DNA of 64,000 bases. Source: Trichoderma breve (lineage: Eukaryota; Ascomycota; Sordariomycetes; Hypocreales; Hypocreaceae). The stretch covers positions 7,006,001-7,070,000 of the forward strand of contig NC_079233.1 of assembly GCF_028502605.1 (NCBI RefSeq), read 5' to 3'. The notes under the pieces are model-generated. The model did not search any database. It was not told where the DNA came from and saw only the letters and a program-made list of their open reading frames with translations. A program made the position numbers and the translations under genes. Positions 9,723 through 20,628 of this stretch are shown one piece after another (the stretch's first letter is position 1; every line of letters begins with the position of its first letter).

Positions 9723-12644
9723 TTAAAAAAACACGACGTTCTTTTCAAGGCTCCATCCAAGCTCTTGTAACGCAGAAGAAACATTTGCTTCCATAGCTGG
9801 GGGTCCACAAACTAGCGCCAGCGTATCCTCGAGATCTGCATCAGTGGGTGTAGAAGGTGCTGAAGGGAGGTGCTGTTGGAGACACTCTAATCCAACATAC
9901 CCTCGTCCCATCTTCCAGTCTGCATTCAGTTTCTTGGAACTCAGAACATGCCACATGTGGAAATTTCCCTTCATGACATGCCAGAGCTGATCGAGCTCTT
10001 CGCGAATGAGGATGTCTTCTTCCTCTCGATTGGCATAGACGAGCCATACCTCGACGCGGTTGACCTGTTCAGACGACGCGCAAGCCGAGTACTCGTCTGC
10101 AATGGCCTTTAATGTGGTCCACATTGGAGTAATACCACTGCCACCGGCAATCATCGCAAGCTTCTTGACATTGCGGATAGAATTATTCGGCTTCCATTGC
10201 ACCCGATTATCACCGATGTATGTAAAATGGCCGATGGGACCCTTCAATTCCACCGTGAACTCACTGGTGTTTGTGTTTACTACCATATTTTCGAGTAGCA
10301 TGGTCATTTGTCCTCCTGCAAAAGGACTCTTTTGCGATAACTCGTTTGATGGAAAGTACACTTTGATGAGAAGATCGATAAAGCCACGCTGGGTACTGCC
10401 GCTATATGGAGTATATGCTCGCTGCACAATCTCTGTTTTACCAGTTGTTTTGTCGAACTTCTTTATCCGAAGATACACGTGCTGTCCCACTGGCAGACCG
10501 AGTGGTTGGTCTTCATGAGGCAGGGCGAAACGAAAGATTCGCGAGTCATGAGAGACCTCTCTCTTTTGTACTAGAAGAACATTCTTCCACACCTTGGGTT
10601 CCAAAAATGGCTTGGATGGATCATCTTGAGGCTGAGGGCTTGCTGCCATTGCAGATCTCGATGATTCTGAAGGTTGTTCCAGCTTACCAATGTGGTAATC
10701 CCTCAACATTTTCTTCGCATCCATGGAGTGAATGGCCATGAAGTCTTCTGTAGCATCCTCACCAGCTGCTAAACGAATGGACTGTTCTCCGCCAGGGTGA
10801 GCCGAGAGAAAACCAGTGCCATCATATACGTGGCCTTCAACAACAAACCAAGGCGATGGACCTTCGCCGTCGGCGTGCTCCGCGAGCTCGGCCGCAGTAA
10901 CAAGCACTGACACTTTGTCTGGGTTTATCATGACGCTCTTGGCTTCTTCGTCCGCCTGGGGTCCCTGCGCCTTACTCGAGTCTTCGGCGATGGCGCTGGA
11001 AGTTGGGCTGTTTTCTCCCAGACGAGGGAACTTTGGGTTCATCCCAGCTTCCTTCATACGCTGCATCCAACCTCCACTTGCGTTGCCAGGCACGGTAGGA
11101 TGTTCAAATCGAAGAGTCTGGCCGTTGTTCTCCCCATGGACAGCGACTCGAAACCACCACGAATTCATCATAGAAGTAGCATTCCAGTACATGTCCCGTG
11201 GCATGATGCTTAACGCTTCATCCATTGCTCGCACCATAATGAACCCAGCATCTCGAATTGCTAGCAGCGACTTGACGTCAATCTCAACTTTCCAGAAGCA
11301 CCAGGAAAAACTCATATCTGTCGTGCTCAAATCAAGCTTGCCAAAGTAAGGATGGTGTTCAATCGGATAACTTCGGTACAGATCCTCTGGATAGGTTATG
11401 TCACAGAGTTTCCACGTGTCTCCATCGTCGAGTGTCGCCTCTACTCGAGTTATACGTCGTCCACCACCCGTGTACGCGTATCCCTCTACTGTAATTGTCT
11501 GCGTCATAGAGGCATCAGATTCCACTTGCAGTGTGTCATTGTGGGCAGGTGAGCAAACTGCCGCGTTCACGTTCAGCTCATTGATGATGTATTTAGGATC
11601 GTACCACCATTTGTCTTCATTCCTTGCTTGATCTGCTGTTACTGTGGTAGGAAGAAGCTTGTTGTCAAAGAAATGCAAGTGATGCTGACTCTCACAGTCG
11701 GAAACCTCTATTCGTTGGAGCCATTTGACCATTCGTCCACCAATTTGACCTGGGACAACCAATCTAAGAGGATAGCCGTGATCCGGAGAAAGATCCTCGC
11801 CGTTGAGGCCCCAAGATATCAGCATGCTCTTGCTACGGTCCAATGCCCAGCTGAGCCTCTGAGATGTGCCGTACTTTCCTTTCGGAAGCTCATCGGCGCC
11901 CTCAAAGATGACGTGACGAGCACGTCCGGGGACAGGCTTGTCATAAGAGGGATATGCGGAGAGAAGAGGGTTTTTCGGTTTGCAGTAGGCGAGAATATCG
12001 GCCAAGTATACACCTGTAAAGAGACCAGTGGATACACCAGCGGCACCCCAATTGAATCCTAGCCCCTTCACTACCATATTTTGCTCCTTCCGGCGGTTGC
12101 CAGCACAGACGAGCGTCACGGGCAGCGTGACAACCGGGAACTTTTCTTTCAGATCCTGAATCGAGAATTCCAATTCCTCCTCAACAAGTCCATGGATTCG
12201 GAGTTTCCAGTCTTGTGCTTGCTTCAAGCTGATTCGTGGTGTATCTCCATGACTTCGAACATAGAATAGGTTCTGGGGAGTAAGGAACCCAGCTTTGAAC
12301 AATGCAGACAAGGGAGCCTCGACATTACACGGATGTTTTCCCGTCAGTCGAATCATCCGGGCATCTCGTGCAATCCAATGGTCAGGCGTTTGAGAGTCGG
12401 TGGAGAGTGGTTGGATAGGTTCGGTTTTCGGGATAGGAGGGAGTGGAATGTCGTCATTGTCTGACGTAGAAGACTGTAACGGAGCATCATGGACAATTTG
12501 AACCGACTGTAGTTTTGCTGTTAAGCGTGGACTACGTGATTGTGGTGTTGTTGGTGCCGATGATTCAGGAGATGATGGCAAGGACGAGGACCAGTCCTCT
12601 CCACTCTCAGAGCGAGAGTCTGATACCAACTGATCCGTTGCCAT
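9723..12644 (-). CDS. niaD: Nitrate reductase [NAD(P)H]
   Basis: Intronless 973-residue protein that reduces nitrate to nitrite in the cytosol. The order is the usual one. A Ser/Pro-rich N-terminal tail of about 85 residues comes first. The molybdopterin domain follows, with Cys180 in TLVCAGNRR as the Mo ligand. The Mo dimerisation domain runs to about 540. The cytochrome b5 domain is about 573-655 (HPGG at 616-619; His616 and His639 bind heme). The FAD domain has RAYTPYS at 742-748. The NAD(P)H domain has GGSGITP at 834-840 and CGPPAME near 946, and the chain ends in FF. Length fits fungal nitrate reductases such as Neurospora nit-3. It is divergent from niiA across a 1.2-kb promoter with NirA- and GATA-type sites, so nitrate induction and nitrogen repression are expected. 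Lack of introns is notable against the intron-rich neighbours. Confidence 0.97.
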   Translation of the reverse strand: MATDQLVSDSRSESGEDWSSSLPSSPESSAPTTPQSRSPRLTAKLQSVQIVHDAPLQSSTSDNDDIPLPPIPKTEPIQPLSTDSQTPDHWIARDARMIRLTGKHPCNVEAPLSALFKAGFLTPQNLFYVRSHGDTPRISLKQAQDWKLRIHGLVEEELEFSIQDLKEKFPVVTLPVTLVCAGNRRKEQNMVVKGLGFNWGAAGVSTGLFTGVYLADILAYCKPKNPLLSAYPSYDKPVPGRARHVIFEGADELPKGKYGTSQRLSWALDRSKSMLISWGLNGEDLSPDHGYPLRLVVPGQIGGRMVKWLQRIEVSDCESQHHLHFFDNKLLPTTVTADQARNEDKWWYDPKYIINELNVNAAVCSPAHNDTLQVESDASMTQTITVEGYAYTGGGRRITRVEATLDDGDTWKLCDITYPEDLYRSYPIEHHPYFGKLDLSTTDMSFSWCFWKVEIDVKSLLAIRDAGFIMVRAMDEALSIMPRDMYWNATSMMNSWWFRVAVHGENNGQTLRFEHPTVPGNASGGWMQRMKEAGMNPKFPRLGENSPTSSAIAEDSSKAQGPQADEEAKSVMINPDKVSVLVTAAELAEHADGEGPSPWFVVEGHVYDGTGFLSAHPGGEQSIRLAAGEDATEDFMAIHSMDAKKMLRDYHIGKLEQPSESSRSAMAASPQPQDDPSKPFLEPKVWKNVLLVQKREVSHDSRIFRFALPHEDQPLGLPVGQHVYLRIKKFDKTTGKTEIVQRAYTPYSGSTQRGFIDLLIKVYFPSNELSQKSPFAGGQMTMLLENMVVNTNTSEFTVELKGPIGHFTYIGDNRVQWKPNNSIRNVKKLAMIAGGSGITPMWTTLKAIADEYSACASSEQVNRVEVWLVYANREEEDILIREELDQLWHVMKGNFHMWHVLSSKKLNADWKMGRGYVGLECLQQHLPSAPSTPTDADLEDTLALVCGPPAMEANVSSALQELGWSLEKNVVFF

Positions 12645-13001
12645 ATTTTTTGTACTGCAATAACAAAGGGAATTTGTATGGCCTAATTAAAAATGAAAAT
12701 CCTCTCAGTGATAAATAGAGTTTAACGGATCTCTCTTAAAGAGATAAATGACAGTATCAGAGTGTAAGACGGCGAGAGAATCACCATATGAATCATAAAC
12801 TGGTAGCTGCAAGAGGAGGAAGCACACAGGAATTCATGATCACCTAAAAGTTGACAATGACAGCAGTATTATTTCTGGCTAAACTTTGAGAATTTACTGA
12901 CTTCATCCCATTATTCTACCGTATAGTCGATATTACAATCATGCCACCTAAAACGCGAGAGTCAATAATACCATATTGCTGACACCCTTACGATTCGCAT
13001 T

Positions 13002-13009
13002 CTCCGTGG
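13002..13009 (+). promoter_or_regulatory. NirA-type site CTCCGTGG
   Basis: Perfect match to the Aspergillus NirA consensus CTCCGHGG, inside the shared niaD-niiA promoter and closer to niaD. Confidence 0.65.
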
Positions 13010-13270
13010 ACTATTTCGGCTAAAGCTTGAACTAAGCCCACCCTAGGGGTTTCCCATAACGCAACCCAACTTACCCTGGTGAGGCTGTGGCCAATAAGAG
13101 TCCAGCGATAACGTCCCAGCAAGTTGCTTGCTTATTTCGGTAGTTTTCCCATTCGCCTCCTGTATAACGACGGCCAGCCCAGATAAACGGATGGAGCCTT
13201 TGCCAGACAACTTGGGAGTACGGACAAGCATACCCCATACTCTTGCTAAATCGCTATCTAGATTGGGTTT

Positions 13271-13278
13271 CTCCGCGG
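13271..13278 (+). promoter_or_regulatory. NirA/NIT4-type site CTCCGCGG
   Basis: Perfect NirA consensus. It overlaps TCCGCGGA (13272-13279), the symmetrical octamer described for Neurospora NIT4. It lies in the middle of the promoter. Confidence 0.7.
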
Positions 13279-13671
13279 AACTACTAGCGCGTCAGCTCAT
13301 GCAGTTAATATGCCAAAGTGTAATGGAATCTAGCCAGACGACAAATAGATAAGTGAATATCATGATCCAGCCTAAGCAAGAGATAACAACAGAGATCTCA
13401 TTAAACGCGCGCTATGTGCATCATTATCACTGCAACCCTACCTATACTATCATCAATTACGACTATTATCTCCAATCTATTGTCTATTAGTGATGATCTA
13501 CTTGCTCCGGCGGGACGTTGTATCTTAGTTTATCTGACATTGGACACCTATCTAGTAGAGATAAATGATGAACTCAAACTCTTCCGAGGAGATTGACGGA
13601 CAAAGCTTATAATGCTACTGTGTACGGAAGAAGGATTCTAATCTGTCATACACAACTTGTGTAACACAAGT

Positions 13672-13679
13672 CCTCGGAG
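13672..13679 (-). promoter_or_regulatory. NirA-type site CTCCGAGG (minus strand)
   Basis: Plus strand CCTCGGAG, a perfect NirA consensus on the minus strand, about 190 bp upstream of the niiA ATG. Confidence 0.65.
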
Positions 13680-13867
13680 TGCTCACGTTGCCTTTGTGTC
13701 CCCCACGACAAGGAAGTTTGCGTTGTCTCGAATGCCTCGTTGCTGGAGGAGAGGGAGATGTCATGCCCACGCTTTTCAATAAAACTATTCACCTTGCCAG
13801 AACAGTATGTTCGACTTCTGAATAGGTGTCATGCTTTCTCCAGAGATTCCCGACTTAAAACAATAAA

Positions 13868-16800
13868 ATGAATGGAGTAGTTCGCGCCACCCAGCCGGGG
13901 TCAGAGATCCTTCCGCAACGACCAAAGAAGCGTGCTGCTGTTGTTGGGCTTGGCATGGTTGGCATTGCCTTTATTGAAAAGCTTCTCAAATACGATATCG
14001 ACAGCGGCCGAGATGAGTGGGAGGTGACTGTTTTCGGCGAGGAACCTCACATCGCATATAATCGTGTTGGTCTCACACAATACTTTACGAACCGCTCTAC
14101 CGAGAGTCTTTACCTCAACCCGCTACAATGGTATTCATCACATGCCGAGGGAAAACTCACATATCATACATCGGACCTTGTGGTTTCGATTGACAGCCAT
14201 GCCAAATCTCTCAAAACCGCTAATGGGTTGCATTTCCAATACGACGAGTGCATCCTTGCTACCGGTTCTAATGCGGCCTTGCCACCATATATCTCACTAC
14301 AACAATTCCAGAATACCAGAGGCACTTTTGTATACAGAACGATCAAGGATCTTGATGATATCATCGGGTATGCAGTAAATGCGCCCAGTGTCATTGGGCG
14401 TCGCATTCGCAAAGCAGCCGTCATTGGCGGCGGTCTCCTTGGATTGGAAGCGGCCAAGGCTCTCCTTGATCTTGAAGAAGTAGACCAAGTTGTACTGGTA
14501 GAGCGAAACCGCTGGGTACTTAGTCGTCAGCTTGATCAAGAAGGTGGAACGCTAGTACTGGAAAAAGTCAAGTCTCTTGGTGTTGAAGTTCTGCTTCAAG
14601 CTCGAGTTCGAAATCTCTTATTGAACGATGACGAGAGACTCACTGGCCTCCTTCTTGAGGGGAAGGATGGGCTGCCGGACCAAGAATGCGAAGTTGACAT
14701 GGTCGTATTTGCTGTCGGGATTAAACCTCGCGATGATCTCGCCGCAAGTACTCCCATAACGGTAGCCAGCCGAGGCGGTGGTTTTATCGTCGACAATCAC
14801 CTCCAGACCAACTTGTCTCACATCTATGCTATTGGAGAGTGTGCCAACTTTCTTGACGAAACATTTGGTTTAATCGCTCCTGGTATCGAGATGGCTGAGG
14901 TTCTAGCCTTCAACTTGACGGAAGGACCCTACCACAGCATGAGAGAGTTGAAAGCTCCCAACATCAGCACCAAACTCAAATTAATGGGAGTCGATGTCGC
15001 TTCCTTTGGCGATTTCTTTGCGGATCAGGGAAAGATAAGCAAACCACTACCAGGAGCAACCAGTGCTCATGCAGCTCGCAAGGCTCAAGCAATGCCCCCA
15101 ACTCCAGAAGAAATAAAGAAAAAAGTCAAAGCATTGACATATCGGGACCCTTTCTCGGACGTTTACAAGAAATACATCTTCACGGCAGACGGCAAATACA
15201 TCCTCGGAGGCATGATGGTTGGCGATGTAAAAGACTATGTCAAACTCGTGGGCCTGTGTAATACAGGCAAACCCATCGAAAAGCCTCCCGCCGAATTCAT
15301 CATCGGTGCCGCAAAGGAGGGAGAAGAGGAAGGTGACGATCTGCCCCATGATGCTCAGGTCTGCAGCTGCCACAATGTTAGTAAAGGCGACATTGTGGAG
15401 TGCGTGAAGACTGGCGGTATTCGTTCTTTTGGAGAGATGAAATCCTCAACAAAGTGCGGAATGGGATGCGGAGGCTGTGTGCCCTTGGCTACTAGCATCT
15501 TCAACAAAGCGCTCAAGGACGCTGGTGTTGAAATCTCCAATCATCTCTGCAAGGATTTTCCCTACTCGCGACAGGAACTATACCAAATCATCAAATTCAG
15601 AAAGCTCAAAAAATTTACCGCAGTGATGAAGGCCGTCGGGAAAAAGACTGACGGCCTTGGCTGTGAAGTTTGCAAGCCGGCGGTTGGATCAATCCTTAGC
15701 TCCTTATACAACGAGAACATCATGAAACCTTCACTGCGCCAGACGCAGGATACAAATGACCGATACCTCGCCAATGTACAGCGCGATGGTACTTATTCGG
15801 TTGTTCCACGTCTCCCCGCTGGTGAGATTACACCAACAGGACTCAAGGTCATTGGAGAAGTCGCGGAAAAATTCGGATTATATACCAAGATCACAGGTGG
15901 CCAGCGCATCGACATGTTTGGTGCAAAGAAACAAGATCTCCCCCAGATTTGGGAGCTGCTCATCAATGCCGGCTTTGAGAGCGGTCATGCTTATGGCAAG
16001 GCACTTCGCACAGTCAAGTCATGTGTAGGCAATACCTGGTGCCGATTTGGAGTCGGCGATTCGGTCGGTCTTGCTGCTGAAGTCGAGAATCGCTACAAGG
16101 GCCTGCGGGCGCCCCATAAATTCAAAGGCGGTGTATCCGGCTGCGTTCGTGAATGCGCCGAAGCACAAGGCAAAGACTTTGGTCTCATCGCGACGCCAAA
16201 GGGATGGAACATCTTCGTAGGCGGTAACGGCGGCGCAAAACCTCGCCATGCTGAACTGCTAGTTGAGGACGTTACCCGACGAGAAGCGATTAAAATCCTT
16301 GATCGCTTTCTTATTTTTTACATTCAATCAGCGGACAAGCTCGAGAGGACAGCGCGCTGGATTGAAAAGTACCCCGGTGGCCTCAAGGGCCTGAAAGAGG
16401 TTATTGTTGACGACAAGCTTGGCATATGTGCCGACTTGGAAAAGGAGATGGAGATACTTGTTGGTTCATATCACTGTGAATGGACCAATGTTGTCAACAA
16501 TCCAGAGCGACGCAAGGCCTTCAAACAGTTTGCCAACACAGACGAAACTCAGATCGTATCCGAGAAGATCACTGAGCGGGCACAGGAACGCCCTGTAGAC
16601 TGGCCTGAGGACAGTTCACCTCTTCACTTCAGTCTGCTAGATATTGCTAAAGATGCCAAGTGGGAATGGCGATCTATCTGCAAACTTTCCAATTTGGACC
16701 GCCAGAGTGATGCGCCAACGTCAGTAGCCGTCAAATATGGCGAAGTTCAGTTGGCTGTGTGGAACATACCTGGCCGGGGTCTACGCGCATCACAAAATAT

Positions 16801-17227
16801 GTGTCCTCATAAGAAAGCATTTGTGTTAGCGGACGGCCTAGTAGGTGAGGATGAGCAGGGCCGAGAATATGTATCCTGTCCATTACACAAGAGGAATTAC
16901 TTGTTGAATCCTAATCCCGCTGAGGGAGGTGGAAGCTGCTCGGACACCAACTACTCTATTATGACCTTTGAAGCCAAGGCAGACGAGGAGAATGATGCTG
17001 TACTTCTCTATCTTCCTCCTACAGAGGCACTAGATGCAGTACTATCAACAACCAAGTGGATGCTACGGAAAGCAGGTGAAGAGCTGAGGCTCTTAGTGAA
17101 GGATTCAGATCAAGCGGTTGAGATTGTAGAGCCGCTTCCGCTCGGCAAGATGATAGATCCGCTGTCAAGCGCGGCTCTAGCAACCCCAATTAAAGTTTGT
17201 GGTGGTAGCGGCGCACTTGATTGGTAG
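13868..17227 (+). CDS. niiA: Nitrite reductase [NAD(P)H], assimilatory
   Basis: Intronless 1119-residue protein that reduces nitrite to ammonium. An N-terminal FAD/NAD(P) module has VVGLGMVGIAF near residue 25 and a second dinucleotide fold (AVIGGGLLGLEAA) near 184. A BFD-like [2Fe-2S] domain begins at Cys499/Cys501 (CSCHNV) and ends in CGMGCGGC. Two ferredoxin-like nitrite/sulfite reductase halves surround the siroheme-4Fe4S ligands Cys719, Cys725, Cys759 and Cys763. A C-terminal Rieske domain has CPH at 979-981 and CPLH at 1004-1007. All cofactor ligands expected for the fungal enzyme are present, and the length matches Aspergillus niiA and Neurospora nit-6. It is transcribed away from niaD, with the nitrate transporter next on the same strand, so uptake and both reduction steps are clustered. 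Confidence 0.97.
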   Translation: MNGVVRATQPGSEILPQRPKKRAAVVGLGMVGIAFIEKLLKYDIDSGRDEWEVTVFGEEPHIAYNRVGLTQYFTNRSTESLYLNPLQWYSSHAEGKLTYHTSDLVVSIDSHAKSLKTANGLHFQYDECILATGSNAALPPYISLQQFQNTRGTFVYRTIKDLDDIIGYAVNAPSVIGRRIRKAAVIGGGLLGLEAAKALLDLEEVDQVVLVERNRWVLSRQLDQEGGTLVLEKVKSLGVEVLLQARVRNLLLNDDERLTGLLLEGKDGLPDQECEVDMVVFAVGIKPRDDLAASTPITVASRGGGFIVDNHLQTNLSHIYAIGECANFLDETFGLIAPGIEMAEVLAFNLTEGPYHSMRELKAPNISTKLKLMGVDVASFGDFFADQGKISKPLPGATSAHAARKAQAMPPTPEEIKKKVKALTYRDPFSDVYKKYIFTADGKYILGGMMVGDVKDYVKLVGLCNTGKPIEKPPAEFIIGAAKEGEEEGDDLPHDAQVCSCHNVSKGDIVECVKTGGIRSFGEMKSSTKCGMGCGGCVPLATSIFNKALKDAGVEISNHLCKDFPYSRQELYQIIKFRKLKKFTAVMKAVGKKTDGLGCEVCKPAVGSILSSLYNENIMKPSLRQTQDTNDRYLANVQRDGTYSVVPRLPAGEITPTGLKVIGEVAEKFGLYTKITGGQRIDMFGAKKQDLPQIWELLINAGFESGHAYGKALRTVKSCVGNTWCRFGVGDSVGLAAEVENRYKGLRAPHKFKGGVSGCVRECAEAQGKDFGLIATPKGWNIFVGGNGGAKPRHAELLVEDVTRREAIKILDRFLIFYIQSADKLERTARWIEKYPGGLKGLKEVIVDDKLGICADLEKEMEILVGSYHCEWTNVVNNPERRKAFKQFANTDETQIVSEKITERAQERPVDWPEDSSPLHFSLLDIAKDAKWEWRSICKLSNLDRQSDAPTSVAVKYGEVQLAVWNIPGRGLRASQNMCPHKKAFVLADGLVGEDEQGREYVSCPLHKRNYLLNPNPAEGGGSCSDTNYSIMTFEAKADEENDAVLLYLPPTEALDAVLSTTKWMLRKAGEELRLLVKDSDQAVEIVEPLPLGKMIDPLSSAALATPIKVCGGSGALDW

Positions 17228-18417
17228 AAATGCTGACTGACCATGAACTTGCGGTATCTCGTCTGTTCAGGGTAATTTTCTGTACTTTACTATCGTATTA
17301 ATGCGGGATTCATCTCTGCTGTAATATTGGCACTTCTCGTAATCGTGAGTGAAAACGCCCATGAGAACAACATCGGCTCAATAATTGCTCCTTAATATTG
17401 TGTTTACTGTAGCTTCATTACGGTCGGGTGCAATCCAACCGATGGCTGTCAAGCTGTGTATGGGTGACTCTGAGACTAAGTAATCTTCTAGTCATACTGG
17501 CCATGAAAACTAAAATATCAGCACTACTCACCTCTTTGTTGGTTCTTGGCTCTCCTTATCTCTGTTATACGGGAAGGAACTTACTTATCAGCACAAATTT
17601 CCACTACCACTACTACGACCTAGCTCTCCTAAGCCGGCATGGATTTGTTGTTCAACCCCCTCACTAGCCTATCACCGTATGTTCTCTTATCAGTGCTACT
17701 ATAACCTACCCTTCACCCCTCCCTGTGATGATCCCGGAACATTCAGGGTAAATATTGTCGGGGAGTTAGAGACTCATACCCTCGATAACGTGTTAAGCAG
17801 GTATGAGGAGGATCGGAGATTTACAACCATATAGATATGCCGTGATGGAGGTGTCTTAGCCTTTGCCCCTGGTAAAAAGGGTACTATGTTACTACCCCTA
17901 GTGAGGGCTGTACGTGTTAGAGTAGAATTTTGCATCTCCGGTTGGATTATCTCTGTATCAATAAGCGATAAGCACTCATGTGCTATTCTAGGCTCTTATC
18001 TGCCTTTAAGTTGTATCTTAGATGAGCCTCCTACGATGTATGCAATACGATATCACAGGCCTGCGTTTGCCATTATGATGCATTATATAGGATATTTAAG
18101 TCGACGATGAAATAGAATGAGAATATTGTAAATTCTGAGTAAGAGCAAATACTTTGTGTCTCTAATTCACTCTTCTACTTGGATAATAATTCAAGCTCTT
18201 CTGAAGAACTGCAATATCTCTTCTATCAAAAGCAAGGTTAGTCTCTATATTTTTCTTGAAGAGTTTCACAGTATTAATAATGCCAATGTGGCAGCATCAA
18301 GAACGAGAAAATAGATATATCAACACAAAACTCTCGCGGACCCTCAATCCCTTCAACCTATAGACTGGACCTCAAGATTCCTTCTTATCTCTTCATAATA
18401 CAGAACGGAAAGGAGAC
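17228..18417. other. Intergenic niiA-nrtA with transporter promoter
   Basis: Contains the niiA 3' flank and the upstream region of the transporter. Several GATA cores are visible (for example around 17686, 17782, 17965 and 17997). I found no perfect CTCCGHGG site on either strand. A short ORF at 17886-18110 has no supporting features. Confidence 0.5.
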
Positions 18418-20214
18418 ATGCCACGGACTTTGGATGTGGAGGCAGATATTGCCTCCAGCACATCGCAGTCTACCATTCAAGATGACAAGAAGACATATCA
18501 AATCACCAACAACCAATCACCATCCATTACCAGTGGATCTCATCGGAGCGTATCCTTTTCGCAGCACAACGGGATCGACAACACTAGTGATTCTGTTAAC
18601 GGCCGAATAACAACAGAGAAGGGCAAACAATGGAAAAGCACATCCGGCGGTGACCATAAGTTCCGGTGGTCATCACTTTGGCGAAGAGCCGAAATCAACC
18701 CTTTAAATGGAAAAAGTCTTACATTTCCTCTTTTTCGAGTATGGGACGACTCCTATTCCCAAGCGTTCTGGCTCGCTACTCTAGGATTCTTTGTGGCCTT
18801 TCTTTCTTGGTTTGCTTTTTCTCCGCTTGTTCCTGAGGCTGTGAAGACGGATCTAAACCTCACCCAAGATCAAGTTACCAACTCCAACCTGGCTTCTCTT
18901 GGTGGCACGGCCCTTGTCCGTCTCATTGCTGGCCCAGCTTGTGATAAGTTTGGTCCTCGAAAAGTACTGGCCGCCCTACTCATTCTGGGTGCAATCCCAT
19001 CCGGCTTCGCGGCGTTGGTAACGAATATTCAAGGCCTAGAGGCGGTGCGATTTTTCATCTCTATCCTTGGCGGTACCTTTGTTCCAACCCAGGCGTATAC
19101 AACTACCTTTTTCGATAAATCCATTGTTGGTACAGCAAACGCGTTTTCCGGTGGCTGGGGTAACCTAGGTGGTGGTGTTACTGTTGCTGTGATGATCGGA
19201 CTATACCAGCGATACATTAAGGCCGGTTTAAGTTCCCACCTCTCGTGGCGTCTCTGTTTTGTTACGGTTCCCGTACCATGCCTTGTCCTTGTCGCTATCA
19301 TCATTTTAATATTCGGAAAAGACCAACCGGGTGGTAAATGGTCAGCTCGCCGAAAACTCCAGACCACTGTTATGGAGGAAGGCAGAGGGAAACAAAATGG
19401 ACTGAGACTTCAAGGAGCTGCCACTCAAGAACAGATAATTGTGGATTCTGGCGACGAACTTACCCCAAATTCCACCAACCCCAAACCACTGAATGCGACA
19501 TCTGGAGAGCAGCCTACCCAAGTTAGTGTTGAGAGTGCACATTCTGAGCCGTTGACAATGGCAGCGCTGCTCGCCATTCTCATCGATCTCCGCGTCTGGG
19601 CGTGCGCTATGTGCTATTTACTCACTTTTGGTCTCGAGACAGCAATGGACGCGGCTCTCCCTGGCTTAATTTTTAGTTTGTTTTCCAGCGAGACATTTAC
19701 CATCTCTGATGCCGCTTATGCAGCATCAACCTACGGTCTTATGAACTTGTTTGCTCGGCCGATGGGTGGAATTATATCAGACATTCTCTACGCTCGATTT
19801 GGACTGCGAGCTAAGATGTACTGGCTCCTAGGTACAGCTCTCTCACAAGGAATCGCAATGATCGGCCTAGGAGTCTACATAAACAAAAATCATGCAACTA
19901 TCGGCGGCGTCATTGGTTTTATTGTGTTCATTGCAATCACTGGCTTTGCAGCCAATGGCGCCTGTTACTCAATCTACGGCCATCTGCGGCCAAAGAACAT
20001 CGGTGCTGTTGCAGGCATTGTTGGTGCTGGCGGCAATATTGGCGGTCTGTTTTACACCTTAATATTCAAGTATCAACCAGGAGTTCGTCTGCCGCCATCT
20101 CAGATTCATCCTCATGGTTTCAATTCTCTAGGGAAAAAGTTTTGGATTGCAGGGCTATTCAACGCGGTGGCTGTCGTGCCACTTTTCCTTGTGCGGTTGG
20201 GCGATGCCGTATGA
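18418..20214 (+). CDS. nrtA: High-affinity nitrate transporter (NNP family, MFS)
   Basis: Intronless 598-residue membrane protein that imports nitrate (and probably nitrite) with protons. It has a Ser/Thr-rich cytosolic N-terminus of about 105 residues, then 12 predicted helices. Both nitrate/nitrite porter signatures are present: GGWGNLGGG in helix 5 and GAVAGIVGAGGNIGG in helix 11. The MFS motif lies in AGPACDKFGPRKV. A long, hydrophilic central loop (about residues 300-385) is typical of fungal CrnA/NrtA, where it takes part in regulation. It forms the third member of the nitrate cluster after niaD and niiA. Residues 1-105 are longer than the tail I expect for Aspergillus CrnA; an internal start is possible, but the ATG at 18418 is the first in frame. 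Confidence 0.93.
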   Translation: MPRTLDVEADIASSTSQSTIQDDKKTYQITNNQSPSITSGSHRSVSFSQHNGIDNTSDSVNGRITTEKGKQWKSTSGGDHKFRWSSLWRRAEINPLNGKSLTFPLFRVWDDSYSQAFWLATLGFFVAFLSWFAFSPLVPEAVKTDLNLTQDQVTNSNLASLGGTALVRLIAGPACDKFGPRKVLAALLILGAIPSGFAALVTNIQGLEAVRFFISILGGTFVPTQAYTTTFFDKSIVGTANAFSGGWGNLGGGVTVAVMIGLYQRYIKAGLSSHLSWRLCFVTVPVPCLVLVAIIILIFGKDQPGGKWSARRKLQTTVMEEGRGKQNGLRLQGAATQEQIIVDSGDELTPNSTNPKPLNATSGEQPTQVSVESAHSEPLTMAALLAILIDLRVWACAMCYLLTFGLETAMDAALPGLIFSLFSSETFTISDAAYAASTYGLMNLFARPMGGIISDILYARFGLRAKMYWLLGTALSQGIAMIGLGVYINKNHATIGGVIGFIVFIAITGFAANGACYSIYGHLRPKNIGAVAGIVGAGGNIGGLFYTLIFKYQPGVRLPPSQIHPHGFNSLGKKFWIAGLFNAVAVVPLFLVRLGDAV

Positions 20215-20628
20215 GGTGGTGGATTGGTGAGATGGGTATTGTGGAACAAAAGTAATGTTTTGTATGCATGTACGGAGTAGTATTTCTTAATTGGATATTG
20301 ATGGGTTCATAGTCAAATGGTTAAAAGTAGTTCAAGTTTCACATTAGGCACGTTGTCCACGAACTCTTTTCGCATCTCGCGTTTCGGCTTTGGAAGGTGC
20401 TTAGACCCATATCGCTGGCCGTAGTTTAAGTTATGGAGATAGACATTGTCGCATGTAATTGACGATGTGGTGTAAAGCAAGCCATATAGCATGCTATGTT
20501 AATAAGTTGACTAAGATTATCCGTGCATTTTCTACATATAAATGCTATGGCTCTCGATTTTAAACAAATAGAAGAGCACATGGTAATTCTGTTTTCTAGG
20601 CGCAGATTCTTTCAACACTAACTGTCCA
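20215..20628. other. Intergenic, promoter of the aminotransferase
   Basis: Holds the nrtA 3' flank and the aminotransferase promoter. No further gene seen. Confidence 0.5.

Larger units (their letters stand above)
12645..13867. promoter_or_regulatory. niaD-niiA bidirectional promoter
   Basis: A 1.2-kb gap between divergent start codons. It carries three perfect CTCCGHGG sites, one near-match (TTCCGAGG, 13582-13589) and at least seven AGATAA cores: 12742-12747, 13181-13186, 13347-13352, 13381-13386, 13466-13471 (minus), 13530-13535 (minus) and 13559-13564. In Aspergillus and Neurospora, NirA/NIT4 and AreA/NIT2 act through such sites to induce on nitrate and repress on ammonium or glutamine. 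Confidence 0.8.

Noticed and set aside
10060..11349. Several plus-strand ORFs inside nitrate reductase
   Set aside because: Antisense shadows of the long intronless niaD frame.
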